Below, in pieces: positions 8,126 to 17,504 of a stretch of DNA of 64,000 nt (its first letter is position 1; each line of letters starts with the position of its first letter). The stretch is from Mucilaginibacter_A sp050955045 (GTDB lineage: Bacteria; Bacteroidota; Bacteroidia; Sphingobacteriales; Sphingobacteriaceae): assembly GCA_050955045.1 (NCBI GenBank), contig JBPBQV010000036.1, positions 1-64,000 of the forward strand, given 5' to 3'. A model generated the notes under the pieces. It saw only the letters and a program-made list of their open reading frames with translations, searched no databases and was not told the origin of the DNA. Made by a program: the position numbers and the translations under genes.

Positions 8126-8138
8126 TGCTTCTTTTATC
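8125..8138 (+). repeat. Dispersed repeat, intergenic copy
   Basis: ATGCTTCTTTTATC, then GGC and ATAAAAAATG. It starts on the last base of the iscA-type stop codon; its AT tract is the A run of the following terminator. Confidence 0.9.
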
Positions 8139-8143
8139 GGCAT

Positions 8144-8181
8144 AAAAAATGCGTTGAATTTTTAAATTTAACGCATTTTTT
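8144..8181. terminator. Bidirectional intrinsic terminator
   Basis: AAAAAATGCGTTGAATTT pairs with AAATTTAACGCATTTTTT (one G-T pair, 2-base loop). It separates the rightward iscA-type gene from the leftward cpsB-type gene ending at 8184. Confidence 0.85.
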
Positions 8182-8183
8182 TA

Positions 8184-8924
8184 TTACAATAACAATTGGT
8201 TTTTCAGTGGATAATCAAAAAGCAATTTCTCCATATAACTGCTTTGAAGTGACCTTTCTAATGCGGCGGCATGTTTTACGTGGTGCATATCGCTTGAAAT
8301 AAAATCTACTAGATTAAAATCCACCATTGCCTGCGCCATTTCTTTGGTTTTTGCCCCATAATATCCGGTTAGAGAAATAGTGTTCATTTGCAAATCGCAT
8401 CCCCAGCTTTTAACATTTTCACAATTACTGATTGTAAAATAAGGATAACGTTCCGGATGTGCCAAAATCGGCTTATAACCCAAAGCCTTCATTTTTTGTA
8501 TTATAGGAATTAAATTTGGATGTGTATCAATAAAAGACATTTCAAAAAGTAAATACCCATCTTTCATGGGCATTACTTTAGCTTCATCCAGCAAAACCTC
8601 AAAACCTTCATCCAGCAAATGTTCTGCAGCAGCTTCTAACTCAATTTCGATATGCTGTTTTTGCAGCTCATTTTTCAGAATTTGCAAAGCAGCACCAATT
8701 GTTTCCCGCGTATTACGGTAATAATCTATCATAATGTGCGGCGTAGCAATTATCTTTTTAATACCTAAATCAATCATGGCCTGAACCAACACAATTGATT
8801 CTTCTACCGTTTGTGCACCATCATCAATTCCGGGTAAAACATGCGAATGCATATCTACCCCGAGTGTGCTGTAATCGAACGTTCTTACATATTCAACCTT
8901 TTTTTTGCTAAAAAGCCCAAACAT
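8184..8924 (-). CDS. CpsB/YwqE-type tyrosine-protein phosphatase (PHP family)
   Basis: A 246-residue PHP-superfamily enzyme. The metal-binding DMHSHVLPGIDDG motif is at residues 25-37, with further histidines in ATPHI, LAHPERY and SSDMHH. These manganese-dependent phosphatases dephosphorylate the tyrosine kinase (Wzc/CpsD type) that controls polysaccharide export. It is the last gene of the nucleotide-sugar operon, 2 bases after rfbB, which supports a role in exopolysaccharide or capsule control. A one-mismatch repeat copy lies at 8652-8665. Confidence 0.9.
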   Translation of the reverse strand: MFGLFSKKKVEYVRTFDYSTLGVDMHSHVLPGIDDGAQTVEESIVLVQAMIDLGIKKIIATPHIMIDYYRNTRETIGAALQILKNELQKQHIEIELEAAAEHLLDEGFEVLLDEAKVMPMKDGYLLFEMSFIDTHPNLIPIIQKMKALGYKPILAHPERYPYFTISNCENVKSWGCDLQMNTISLTGYYGAKTKEMAQAMVDFNLVDFISSDMHHVKHAAALERSLQSSYMEKLLFDYPLKNQLLL

Positions 8925-8926
8925 GG

Positions 8927-9982
8927 TTATCTGTTTTCATATTGATCCTGATAATATTGTTTGTAATTACCTGAGGTAATGTTGTTTAACCAGTCTTCAT
9001 TAATTAAATACCAGCTAACGGTTTTTTCCAAGCCTTGTTCAAAAGTAACACTTGGTGTCCAGCCCAATTCGTTTTTTAATTTTGATGCATCGATGGCGTA
9101 ACGTAAATCATGGCCGGCGCGATCTTTCACATAAGTAATCAGTTCTGCTGATTCTCCTTCTGCCCTGCCTAATTTTTCGTCCATAATTTTGCATAACAGC
9201 TGTACCAGATCAATATTTTTCCATTCATTGTGTCCGCCAATATTATAAGTTTTACCAGACTCAGAGTTATGGAATATAACATCAATTGCACGTGCATGAT
9301 CTTCTACCCAAAGCCAATCGCGGATATTTTCACCTTTTCCATAAACCGGAATTGGTTTTTTCTCCTGAATATTATGAATGGTTAGCGGAATTAATTTCTC
9401 TGGAAAATGATTTGAACCATAATTGTTAGAACAATTAGAGATAACCGTATCTATACCGTAAGTATCCTGATAAGCACGAACTAAATGATCAGAACCAGCT
9501 TTTGAAGCAGAATATGGCGAATGAGGATCATAAGCTGTTTCTTCTGTAAACATGCCTTCTTCACCTAAAGTACCGTAAACTTCATCGGTAGAAACATGAT
9601 AAAAACGAGTTTTATCATACTTTCCTTTCCAGCAATCGCGCGCAGCATTAAGCAGATTTGCTGTTCCCACCACATTCGTCATCACAAATTCTAAAGGATT
9701 GGTGATGGAACGATCCACATGAGATTCTGCAGCCAAATGAATAACTGCATCCGGTTGCTCCCGCTCAAATAAATTGTTGATAAAAGCAGCATCCACAATA
9801 TCACCTTTTACAAACTGATAGTTAGGTTCGTTTTCGATATCATGCAAATTGGCCAGGTTTCCGGCATAAGTTAATTTGTCTAAATTGATGATATGATACT
9901 GCGGATAATTTTTAACAAACCGACGAACGACATGCGAACCAATAAAACCAGCTCCTCCGGTGATGATAATTTTTTTTTCCAT
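8927..9982 (-). CDS. rfbB: dTDP-glucose 4,6-dehydratase
   Basis: A 351-residue extended short-chain dehydrogenase. The NAD motif GGAGFIGSHVV is near residue 8, the catalytic STDEVYG and the YSASKAGSDH (YxxxK) pair are central, and the C-terminus has RDWLWVEDHARA. It converts dTDP-glucose to dTDP-4-keto-6-deoxyglucose, the precursor of rhamnose and other deoxysugars. rfbA, rfbC and rfbD are not in the window. An exact reverse copy of the dispersed repeat, GATAAAAGCAGCAT, lies at 9779-9792. Confidence 0.93.
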   Translation of the reverse strand: MEKKIIITGGAGFIGSHVVRRFVKNYPQYHIINLDKLTYAGNLANLHDIENEPNYQFVKGDIVDAAFINNLFEREQPDAVIHLAAESHVDRSITNPLEFVMTNVVGTANLLNAARDCWKGKYDKTRFYHVSTDEVYGTLGEEGMFTEETAYDPHSPYSASKAGSDHLVRAYQDTYGIDTVISNCSNNYGSNHFPEKLIPLTIHNIQEKKPIPVYGKGENIRDWLWVEDHARAIDVIFHNSESGKTYNIGGHNEWKNIDLVQLLCKIMDEKLGRAEGESAELITYVKDRAGHDLRYAIDASKLKNELGWTPSVTFEQGLEKTVSWYLINEDWLNNITSGNYKQYYQDQYENR

Positions 9983-9992
9983 ATAAAGTAAT

Positions 9993-10006
9993 GTACTTCT
10001 TTTAGC
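9993..10006 (+). repeat. Dispersed repeat, one-mismatch intergenic copy
   Basis: GTACTTCTTTTAGC (first base differs), then AGA and TAAATTTTAT. It sits between galE and rfbB, 10 bases upstream of the rfbB start. Confidence 0.7.
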
Positions 10007-10015
10007 AGATAAATT

Positions 10016-11041
10016 TTATAAAGGGTTTTGGTTGATATATTTTTCCCAGTTCCAGGCGGTGAGCATCATTTGATCTACATCCAGTTCTGTTTTCCATTTC
10101 AGCTTTTCGGCTGCTTTGGTTACATCCCCCCAAACTTGTTCTACATCGCCCAGACGGCGCGGACCAATTTCATAGTTTAGCTTTTCGCCCGTTGTTTTTT
10201 CAAACGCCTTGATTACTTCAAGTACAGAACTTCCTTTACCAGTTCCGATATTAAACATATCATAACCGGTAAAATCAGGAGCCGTTTCCATATATTTTAA
10301 AGCAGCTACATGAGCTTTTGCTAAATCAACCACATGAATATAATCACGAACATTACTACCATCAGGCGTATTATAATCATTTCCGTAAACCGTTAGTTTT
10401 TGGCGTTTACCAATAACAGTTTGGGTGATAAACGGAACTAAATTTTGGGGAATACCAATAGGCAATTCGCCAATTAATGCAGATTGATGCGCACCAACCG
10501 GGTTAAAATAGCGTAAGGAAACAATTTTATAAGCACTGCCCGAAGCAATTACATCTTGCAAAATTTCTTCTGCAACTTGTTTGGTGTTTCCGTAAGGCGA
10601 TTGTGCTTTTTTTACAGGTGCGTTTTCAGTAACTGGTAATTCATCCGGCTGACCATAAACTGTACAACTTGATGAAAACACAAAATTTAGTTTCTTGCCT
10701 GAGTAAGCATTCAACAAATTAATCAACGAAAAAAAGTTGTTTTTATAATACATCAAAGGTTTTTGAACAGATTCTCCTACCGCTTTTGATGCTGCAAAAT
10801 GAATTATACCTTCTAAGTCTGGCTCTTTTGCTACCAGTTCTGCAATTTGATGTTCATAGCATAAATCAAGCTGATAATAAGCTGGTTTATGACCCAAAAT
10901 TTTTTCAAGCTGATCTAAAATTTTTGGATTTGAGTTAGATAAATTATCTACAATAACCGGTTCGTACCCGGCGTGTACCAGTTCTACTACTGTGTGTGAA
11001 CCGATAAAGCCTAAGCCGCCGGTAACCAGAATTTTTGACAT
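10016..11041 (-). CDS. galE: UDP-glucose 4-epimerase
   Basis: A 341-residue epimerase of the extended SDR family. The NAD motif is GGLGFIGSHTV, followed by SSSCTVYG and the YGNTK catalytic pair (YxxxK), with RYFNPVGAH and the substrate-binding GDVEQVWGD downstream. It interconverts UDP-glucose and UDP-galactose. It lies in the nucleotide-sugar operon between the UDP-xylose synthase and rfbB genes. A one-mismatch repeat copy, GTGCTTTTTTTACA, lies at 10603-10616. Confidence 0.93.
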   Translation of the reverse strand: MSKILVTGGLGFIGSHTVVELVHAGYEPVIVDNLSNSNPKILDQLEKILGHKPAYYQLDLCYEHQIAELVAKEPDLEGIIHFAASKAVGESVQKPLMYYKNNFFSLINLLNAYSGKKLNFVFSSSCTVYGQPDELPVTENAPVKKAQSPYGNTKQVAEEILQDVIASGSAYKIVSLRYFNPVGAHQSALIGELPIGIPQNLVPFITQTVIGKRQKLTVYGNDYNTPDGSNVRDYIHVVDLAKAHVAALKYMETAPDFTGYDMFNIGTGKGSSVLEVIKAFEKTTGEKLNYEIGPRRLGDVEQVWGDVTKAAEKLKWKTELDVDQMMLTAWNWEKYINQNPL

Positions 11042-11043
11042 TG

Positions 11044-12027
11044 TTATTTGTTGTAATACGTAAAATCTTTATGCTGAATTTCTATATCAGGTAGCGATTT
11101 GAAATATTCATACGTGATTTTCAAACCTTCCTCGCGGGATACTTTTGGCTCCCAGCCTAATATCGCTCTGGCTTTTGTAATATCCGGCCGGCGTTGTTTC
11201 GGATCATCTGTTGGCAATGGTTTGCTTACCAATTGCTGATCTGTTCCGGTTAACTTAATAATTTCTTCTCCAAATTGTCTGATCGTGATTTCATCTGGAT
11301 TACCAATATTCATTGGCTGGGCATAATCGCTCATTAATAAACGATGGATACCTTCGATCAAATCATCTACATAACAAAAAGAACGTGTTTGAGAACCATC
11401 ACCAAAAACCGTCAGCTCCTCTCCTCTTAAAGCTTGACCAATAAAGGCGGGCAAAACGCGGCCATCATTTAAGCGCATACGTGGTCCGTAAGTATTAAAA
11501 ATACGGATAATACGGGTTTCTACTTGATGAAAAGTATGATAAGCCATCGTAATCGCTTCCTGAAAACGTTTAGCTTCATCATAAACGCCACGTGGCCCAA
11601 CTGGGTTTACGTTTCCCCAATATTCTTCAGGCTGAGGATTTACACTTGGATCGCCATAAACTTCGGAAGTGGAAGCAACCAGAATCCGGGCTTTTTTATC
11701 TTTAGCCAAACCCAATAAATTATGTGTTCCTAACGAACCAACTTTTAAGGTTTGAATAGGAATCTTTAAATAATCAATTGGACTGGCTGGAGAAGCAAAA
11801 TGCAGAATATAATCTAACTGACCAGAAACATGTATGTATTTAGAAACATCATGATTGTAAAACTCAAAGTTTTCCAGTTTAAAAAGATGTTCAATATTTC
11901 TCAGATCACCGGTAATCAGGTTATCCATAGCGATAACATGGAAATTTTCCTTGATATAGCGTTCACATAAATGAGAACCTAGAAAGCCCGCTGCCCCGGT
12001 AATTAAAATTCGTTTTCTATTTTCCAT
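11044..12027 (-). CDS. UDP-glucuronate decarboxylase (UDP-xylose synthase)
   Basis: A 327-residue SDR with GAAGFLGSHLCERY at the N-terminus, then ASTSEVYGDP and YDEAKRFQE (YxxxK) and the decarboxylase-type RIFNTYGPRM. This pattern fits UDP-glucuronate decarboxylase, which makes UDP-xylose from the product of the upstream Ugd. The start codon overlaps the ugd stop by one base and the galE start follows after 2 bases, so translation is coupled. The alternative, a general NAD-dependent epimerase, is less likely given this context. Confidence 0.88.
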   Translation of the reverse strand: MENRKRILITGAAGFLGSHLCERYIKENFHVIAMDNLITGDLRNIEHLFKLENFEFYNHDVSKYIHVSGQLDYILHFASPASPIDYLKIPIQTLKVGSLGTHNLLGLAKDKKARILVASTSEVYGDPSVNPQPEEYWGNVNPVGPRGVYDEAKRFQEAITMAYHTFHQVETRIIRIFNTYGPRMRLNDGRVLPAFIGQALRGEELTVFGDGSQTRSFCYVDDLIEGIHRLLMSDYAQPMNIGNPDEITIRQFGEEIIKLTGTDQQLVSKPLPTDDPKQRRPDITKARAILGWEPKVSREEGLKITYEYFKSLPDIEIQHKDFTYYNK

Positions 12028-13337
12028 TATTGAATCGTTTTTCTGCCGATGCTGCTGTAATAAAATCCCATTTTGTTCATTCTATCCAAATCGTACAAGT
12101 TTCTGCCGTCAAAAATAACACTATTCTTTAGTTTCTCTTTTACAAAGCTGAAATCCGGCGTTCTGAAAACAGACCATTCCGTAACAATCAGCAGTGCATC
12201 TGCACCATCCAACGCTGCATAACGATCCGGCGCATAAGTAATTTTATCACCCAACATTTTCTGCACGTTTGGCATTCCTTCCGGATCATAAGCCACTACT
12301 GAAGCACCGTATTTAATCAGTTCATCAATAATATATAATGCCGGGGCTTCGCGGATATCATCGGTTTCCGGTTTAAAAGCTAATCCCCAAAGTGCGAATT
12401 TTTTACCTTCAATTCCTTCTTTAAAATATTCTAATACTTTTTTTACCAATATTTTTTTCTGTGTTTCGTTTACTTCCATCACAGAATCCAGGATTTTAAA
12501 ATCATACCCAAACTCTTTGGCAGATTTGGCCATCGCTTGCACATCTTTCGGAAAGCAACTTCCGCCATAACCTACACCCGGAAATAAAAAGCGTTTCCCT
12601 ATACGCGCATCAGCACCAATTCCGGCACGCACCATATCTACGTTTGCACCAACCAGTTCGCACATGTTGGCTACTTCATTCATGAAAGTAATTTTGGTAG
12701 CCAAAAAAGAATTGGCTGCATATTTTGTTAATTCTGAGGAACGCTCATCCATAAACAAAATAGGGTTTCCCTGGCGTACATACGGGCTGTATAAATCGCC
12801 TAAAATTTCGCGTGCGCGTTCGTCTGTAGTGCCGATAACCACACGGTCTGGTTTCATAAAATCTTCTACAGCTACGCCTTCGCGCAAAAACTCGGGATTG
12901 GAAACTACGGCAAATTCAACAGTTGTATTTTCTTTAAAAGCAGCCGTTACTTTATCAGCCGTACCAACCGGAACAGTTGATTTGGTTACAATTACTTTAT
13001 ATTCAGTTATTAGTTTGGCAATGTCTTTTGCAGCACCTAAAACGTAGCTTAAATCCGCAGAACCATCTCCACCCGGAGGCGTTGGTAAAGCCAAGAAAAT
13101 AACCTGTGCTTCCTTAATGGCATCGGCTAAATCTTTTGTAAAATGCAAGCGGTTCTGTTTAATGTTCCGATGAAAAAGCTGCTCTAAGCCGGGCTCATAA
13201 ATTGGTAGAACGCCGTTTTGCATGGCTTTTACTTTTTCTTCATTAATGTCCACACAGATCACCTCGTTTCCGGTTTCTGCGAGACATGTTCCGGTTACTA
13301 AACCCACATAACCTGTTCCTACTACGGCAATTTTCAT
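12027..13337 (-). CDS. ugd: UDP-glucose 6-dehydrogenase
   Basis: A 436-residue enzyme that oxidises UDP-glucose to UDP-glucuronate. It has the N-terminal NAD motif VVGTGYVGLVTG, the catalytic cysteine in GVGYGGSCFPKD (about residues 254-265) and a C-terminal UDP-binding domain with WGLAFKPETDDIREAP. It is the first gene of a leftward five-gene operon (ugd, UDP-xylose synthase, galE, rfbB, cpsB-type), divergent from waaA across 63 bases. An exact repeat copy, ATACTTTTTTTACC, lies at 12434-12447. Confidence 0.95.
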   Translation of the reverse strand: MKIAVVGTGYVGLVTGTCLAETGNEVICVDINEEKVKAMQNGVLPIYEPGLEQLFHRNIKQNRLHFTKDLADAIKEAQVIFLALPTPPGGDGSADLSYVLGAAKDIAKLITEYKVIVTKSTVPVGTADKVTAAFKENTTVEFAVVSNPEFLREGVAVEDFMKPDRVVIGTTDERAREILGDLYSPYVRQGNPILFMDERSSELTKYAANSFLATKITFMNEVANMCELVGANVDMVRAGIGADARIGKRFLFPGVGYGGSCFPKDVQAMAKSAKEFGYDFKILDSVMEVNETQKKILVKKVLEYFKEGIEGKKFALWGLAFKPETDDIREAPALYIIDELIKYGASVVAYDPEGMPNVQKMLGDKITYAPDRYAALDGADALLIVTEWSVFRTPDFSFVKEKLKNSVIFDGRNLYDLDRMNKMGFYYSSIGRKTIQ

Positions 13338-13400
13338 ATTTGAAATTTTTGTTTTAACATTTGTTCTACCTTCGACGAATATATAAATTTTTGTTAAGCA

Positions 13401-14624
13401 ATGCTTTTTTTATACCAACTTACCGTTCAGCTTTACCATATTGGCATTTGGCTGGCGTCCTTTTTTAACCAGAAAGCCCGGTTTTGGATTGATGGCCGCA
13501 GAACTCAAAAGCCTGTTACGATAAATACAAGTATATGGTTCCATTTTGCTTCGTTGGGCGAGTTTGAACAAGGCCGGCCGGTTCTCGAAAAGCTAAAATC
13601 AGAAAATCCATCGGTAAAAACAGTAGTTACTTTTTTCTCCCCTTCAGGATATGAAATCCGGAAAAATACGCCTTTAGCAGATTATGTGTATTATTTGCCG
13701 TTGGATACAAGGCGCAACGCCAAACAATTTCTCAATGCCATCAATCCTAAAATTACTGTTTTTACCAAATACGAATACTGGTATTTTTATATGGATGAGT
13801 TATATCAGCGTGAAATTCCGTTGTTTGTAATTTCAGCAATCTTCCGTCCGCAGCAAATATTTTTTAGAAATTATGGTGGCTTTTACCGCAACATGCTTCT
13901 TTTAGTGCAACATTTTTTTGTTCAGGATGAAGTTTCAAAAAAGCTTCTAGCCAGCATTAATATAGATGAAGTAACTGTTAGCGGAGATACCCGGTTTGAC
14001 CGCGTTTGGCAAAATGCACAACATGTAGAACCATTGCAAACCATCATTAATTTCAAAGGCTACAACAAGGTTTTTATTGCTGGAAGCACCTGGCCGCCTG
14101 ATGAAGATTTATTGGTGAAATTGATTTCCATTTATCCAAACTGGAAATTCATCATTGCGCCGCACGAAATCGGTAAAGAAAGAATTGCTAATCTAATAGG
14201 AAAGCTTCCATCAGAAAAAACCATTTGCTACTCAGAAATCAAACCTGATACAACTGTTTTACAGCAAAAACAGGTTTTAGTGATTGATAATATTGGTCTG
14301 CTTTCAAAACTTTATCAATACGGAAATATAGCTTATATCGGTGGCGGTTTCGGCACCGGTATCCATAATACGTTGGAAGCTGCAGCTTTTGGTTTACCGG
14401 TTCTTTTCGGTCCGGCCTACCAAAAATTTAAAGAAGCTGTTGATTTGATTAAATTGAATGCCGGTTTTTCTATTATAAACGAAGCATCACTGGAAAGTAT
14501 AGTTTTCAAACTGGTTTCGGATGAACATTTTTATCAGCAAGCTTCTATGCAAGCTACTAATTATACCCAGCAAAATACTGGTGCAACTAATAGGATTATG
14601 CGTTATATCCGTTCAAATTTCTAA
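13401..14624 (+). CDS. waaA: 3-deoxy-D-manno-octulosonic acid (Kdo) transferase
   Basis: A 407-residue GT-B glycosyltransferase of the KdtA/WaaA family, attaching Kdo to lipid A precursor at the inner membrane. It has a short hydrophobic N-terminus, WFHFASLGEFEQGRPV, AGSTWPPDED, and the nucleotide-sugar-binding GGGFGTGIHNTLEAAAFGLPV near the C-terminus. The start codon itself lies in an exact dispersed-repeat copy (13401-13414, ATGCTTTTTTTATA). A second exact copy is at 13893-13906 (encoding MLLLV), and one-mismatch and two-mismatch copies are at 13753 and 14474. Confidence 0.93.
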   Translation: MLFLYQLTVQLYHIGIWLASFFNQKARFWIDGRRTQKPVTINTSIWFHFASLGEFEQGRPVLEKLKSENPSVKTVVTFFSPSGYEIRKNTPLADYVYYLPLDTRRNAKQFLNAINPKITVFTKYEYWYFYMDELYQREIPLFVISAIFRPQQIFFRNYGGFYRNMLLLVQHFFVQDEVSKKLLASINIDEVTVSGDTRFDRVWQNAQHVEPLQTIINFKGYNKVFIAGSTWPPDEDLLVKLISIYPNWKFIIAPHEIGKERIANLIGKLPSEKTICYSEIKPDTTVLQQKQVLVIDNIGLLSKLYQYGNIAYIGGGFGTGIHNTLEAAAFGLPVLFGPAYQKFKEAVDLIKLNAGFSIINEASLESIVFKLVSDEHFYQQASMQATNYTQQNTGATNRIMRYIRSNF

Positions 14625-14636
14625 CTAAGAATTTTG

Positions 14637-14650
14637 ATGCTTCTTTTATC
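14637..14650 (+). repeat. Dispersed repeat, intergenic copy
   Basis: ATGCTTCTTTTATC, then GCC and TAAAATATTATT, 12 bases after the waaA stop. Confidence 0.9.
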
Positions 14651-14680
14651 GCCTAAAATATTATTGGTTGTTATTATCAG

Positions 14681-14773
14681 TTGTCATTTCGACTGTAAGG
14701 AGAAATCTTTATCAGAGCGAAAACTTACCTCTGATGTTGAAAGAAGATTTTTCCCTACGGTGAAAATGACAAA
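14681..14773. repeat. REP-like palindrome of the GTCATTTCGAC type, diverged copy
   Basis: The left arm begins TTGTCATTTCGAC and ends GGAGAAATCTT; the right arm begins AAGATTTTTCCCTACGG and ends AAAATGACAA. The 29-base arms pair imperfectly (about 6-7 mismatches) around a 35-base centre. It lies between convergent waaA and hemH. The same element occurs with perfect arms at 46018-46113. Confidence 0.8.
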
Positions 14774-14799
14774 ATTTAAATTACTGCTTATTTAAAAAC

Positions 14800-15816
14800 T
14801 TATGCAACCGCCATTTCCCGCAAAGCCTGAACAAACATCGGCGAATCATTTAAACTTTCTACCAGCTGAATTTTTTCTCCACCTAAAGCTTTAAATTCTT
14901 CGTGATATTCTACCGAAACCTCGTAAACTGTTTCTAAACAATCAGCCACAAAAGCCGGACAAAATACCAACATTCGTTTTTTGCCCTGTTTAGCCAGTTC
15001 GGCTACCACTTCGCTCGTGTAGGGTTTCACCCACGGGTCGTTTCCTAAACGTGATTGAAAGCAAATGGTGTATTGCTCTTTGCTTAAATTAAGTTTTGCT
15101 GCAATTAAACGCGCTGTATCATGGCATTGTGCCGAGTAGCAAAATTTGTTGGCATCAGTTAAAGTAGAGCAGCAATCTGCTGTTTTTAAGCAATGTTTTT
15201 GGGTAGGATCAGATTTGATCAGCTGTCTTTGTGGCAAACCGTGGAAGCTGAACAGAATATGATCATAAGTTTCAGGTTGATACTTGCGCCCGTTTTCTGC
15301 AAAATTTTCAATCAGCAATTCATTATTATGGAAAGAATTAACGAAAGATAAATCAGGAATTGTAAGCCATTTACTAACCAGTTCCATCACTTTCTGATAA
15401 ACCGAACCGCTGCTAGCCGAAGCATATTGTGGGAAAAGTGCAATTACTTTTAAACTATCTATATTGGCTGCTTTTAGTTTCTCCAACGCAGATTCTATGG
15501 ATGGACTTTGGTAACGCATCGCCAGTTCTACCTGGTAGTCATCGCCCAAACTTTCCTGTAATAACTCAGCTTGCTTGATGCTGTAATACAACAAAGGCGA
15601 ACCATTTTCGGTAGACCAGATTTCCTGGTACAACTTAGCAGATTTTGGCGAGCGAAAAGGCACGATAGCACCTTTTACCAATAAGGCACGTGTTATCGGA
15701 TTGATGTCAATCACGCGGCCGTCCATCAAAAATTCATCCAGATATTTGCGTACATCTGCTGTTTTCGGGCTATCCGGCGTGCCTAAATTGACTAATAAAA
15801 CTCCTTTTTTTCCCAT
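14800..15816 (-). CDS. hemH: Ferrochelatase
   Basis: A 338-residue ferrochelatase, which inserts Fe2+ into protoporphyrin IX as the last step of haem synthesis. It starts KKGVLLVNLGTPDSP. The signature ILFSFHGLPQR carries the catalytic histidine, and RLGNDPWVKPYT follows; a C-terminal acidic VYEVSVEYHEEF segment matches the second metal site. It is a single gene, convergent with waaA. A -7 element (15848-15855) precedes it, with a dispersed-repeat copy between promoter and start. A weaker copy is at 15177-15190. Confidence 0.95.
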   Translation of the reverse strand: MGKKGVLLVNLGTPDSPKTADVRKYLDEFLMDGRVIDINPITRALLVKGAIVPFRSPKSAKLYQEIWSTENGSPLLYYSIKQAELLQESLGDDYQVELAMRYQSPSIESALEKLKAANIDSLKVIALFPQYASASSGSVYQKVMELVSKWLTIPDLSFVNSFHNNELLIENFAENGRKYQPETYDHILFSFHGLPQRQLIKSDPTQKHCLKTADCCSTLTDANKFCYSAQCHDTARLIAAKLNLSKEQYTICFQSRLGNDPWVKPYTSEVVAELAKQGKKRMLVFCPAFVADCLETVYEVSVEYHEEFKALGGEKIQLVESLNDSPMFVQALREMAVA

Positions 15817-15829
15817 AAAAACAAATACA

Positions 15830-15843
15830 ATGCTTCTTTTATG
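15830..15843 (+). repeat. Dispersed repeat in the hemH leader
   Basis: ATGCTTCTTTTATG, then GGT and GCAAAATTAG. It lies 14 bases upstream of the hemH start, inside the predicted 5' leader. Confidence 0.9.
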
Positions 15844-15847
15844 GGTG

Positions 15848-15855
15848 CAAAATTA
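15848..15855 (-). promoter_or_regulatory. -7 promoter element of hemH
   Basis: The - strand reads TAATTTTG, matching TAnnTTTG, 32 bases before the hemH ATG. No clear -33 partner is visible. Confidence 0.45.
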
Positions 15856-15933
15856 GATTTTATTAAATAGGAGTTGTTATGAAATTATCAGGCAGAAATC
15901 AATTTGACCTTTTGATAACACAAGCAGTGGAGC

Positions 15934-16641
15934 TTAATGATTAGTTGAAACAGCCTTCATCTTCCACAACAACCACCAAGGCGTTCCTGGCGCGTCATGA
16001 TGCTCATAATGATAACCAAAAAAATAGCAGGTAAAAAAAGCAACAAAATGATTTTTGTTTTGCGTGGTAGAATGATGATGATTATCATGCTCGCCTTTGT
16101 GCGGCAAATAAGTACCGAAATAAAAAAGTTGTAACGTACTCATCAGCGAAGGTAAAACCCAGAATAAAATCAGGTTTTGTTGCGGAATCCAAATTTTTAA
16201 AACGTTAAATAAAATCGCCATAAAAACAACCTGCCAGATAGAAAGGTAATTCCGGATAAAACGAAAATACCAGCTGATAAAATTGCCGTTGTGATAATCC
16301 GGATCGTGTTCCGTATGCACATGACTATGATGCAAATGATGTTTAGTATATAATTTCGGATACCAGAAAGCAGCGTAAAATAAGGTGCAAATCTGTCCAA
16401 TTGCTTTGTTGAGAATTGGATTTGGAGAAACTGTGCCGTGCATCGCATCATGAGCAGTTATGAAAAGCCCGGTGTACAAATGCATCTGTACTAAAATCAG
16501 CAAATAAAATAATGGATTTGTCCAGCTAAAATGCCAGCGCATTAACAGAACAGTTGATAAAATCCACAAGGAAATAACAACAGTTGCAAACAATAAACCC
16601 AACCCGGAAGCTGTATATTTTTTGATATTCAGGCTGGTCAT
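15934..16641 (-). CDS. CrtW-like carotenoid 4-ketolase / fatty acid desaturase family
   Basis: A 235-residue integral membrane di-iron protein with the three histidine clusters of the family: HDAMHG (about 64-69), HHLHHSHVH (about 101-109) and YHYEHHDAPGTPWW near the C-terminus. The last block, with PWW, resembles beta-carotene ketolase CrtW more than fatty-acid desaturases. The surrounding ispH, cruF-like, glycosyltransferase and crtI genes support a carotenoid substrate. Family databases may label it simply fatty acid desaturase. A one-mismatch repeat copy is at 16029-16042. Confidence 0.75.
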   Translation of the reverse strand: MTSLNIKKYTASGLGLLFATVVISLWILSTVLLMRWHFSWTNPLFYLLILVQMHLYTGLFITAHDAMHGTVSPNPILNKAIGQICTLFYAAFWYPKLYTKHHLHHSHVHTEHDPDYHNGNFISWYFRFIRNYLSIWQVVFMAILFNVLKIWIPQQNLILFWVLPSLMSTLQLFYFGTYLPHKGEHDNHHHSTTQNKNHFVAFFTCYFFGYHYEHHDAPGTPWWLLWKMKAVSTNH

Positions 16642-16648
16642 AACATTT

Positions 16649-17500
16649 TTAATATTGTTCTAAAACTTGTTTTACTTCTTTCATCAGCCACATTGGTGTA
16701 GAAGTTGCGCCGCAAATACCAATTTTGTCGTTCGGCGAAAACATGGAAACCTCCAGTTCATGAGACGAGGAAATAAAGTAAGTATTTGGATTATATTTCC
16801 GACAAACTTCATACAAAACTTTTCCGTTGGAGGATTTTTTGCCGGACACAAACAAGATTTTATCAAAACGGCTCACAAATTCCGGCAAATCTTTATCACG
16901 GTTAGAAACCTGCCTGCAAATCGTATCATTAGCAATTACTTCATGGCCACGGCTAATCAGTTCATCTTTTATGTTGTAAAACTTAGCCATACTTTTGGTG
17001 GTTTGGCTGTACAATGTAAACTTCTTCGGCAACTCAACATCGTCCAGTTCTTTTATATCCTGAAAAACAAGTGCTTCATCATTGGTTTGCCCTTGTAAAC
17101 CAATCACTTCTGCATGGCCATGTTTGCCAAAGATCAGTATTTTTTCATCCAGATCGTGGGAAGTTTTAATGCGGTTTTGCAGTTTTAAAACAACCGGACA
17201 GGAAGCATCAATCAGATTGATATTGTTTTGCAACGCAATGCGATAAGTTTCCGGAGCTTCGCCATGCGCACGTATCAAAACTTTCTCATACTGCAAATTG
17301 GGCAAATCCTCATGCGAAATAATACGCAAACCTTTCATTTTCAGGCGTTCAACTTCTTCGTCGTTGTGCACAATATCGCCCAAACAATACAAATAACCGT
17401 CTTGCGCCAAAATTTCTTCGGCCATATCAATCGCGTAAACAACGCCAAAACAAAAACCGGAATCCTGATCGATTGTTACCTGAAGCTGGTAGTTTCCCAT
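16649..17500 (-). CDS. ispH: 4-hydroxy-3-methylbut-2-enyl diphosphate reductase
   Basis: A 283-residue IspH, the last enzyme of the MEP pathway, making IPP and DMAPP through a [4Fe-4S] cluster. The three cluster cysteines are visible in SGFCFGV (about 17), DASCPVV (about 101) and NDTICRQV (about 195); the substrate-binding histidines lie in RAHGEAP and GKHGHAEV. Its place beside carotenoid genes, 7 bases before the CrtW-like gene, links precursor supply to pigment synthesis. A TAAATTTG element ends 4 bases before the ATG, so the mRNA may be leaderless. Confidence 0.93.
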   Translation of the reverse strand: MGNYQLQVTIDQDSGFCFGVVYAIDMAEEILAQDGYLYCLGDIVHNDEEVERLKMKGLRIISHEDLPNLQYEKVLIRAHGEAPETYRIALQNNINLIDASCPVVLKLQNRIKTSHDLDEKILIFGKHGHAEVIGLQGQTNDEALVFQDIKELDDVELPKKFTLYSQTTKSMAKFYNIKDELISRGHEVIANDTICRQVSNRDKDLPEFVSRFDKILFVSGKKSSNGKVLYEVCRKYNPNTYFISSSHELEVSMFSPNDKIGICGATSTPMWLMKEVKQVLEQY

Positions 17501-17504
17501 AATG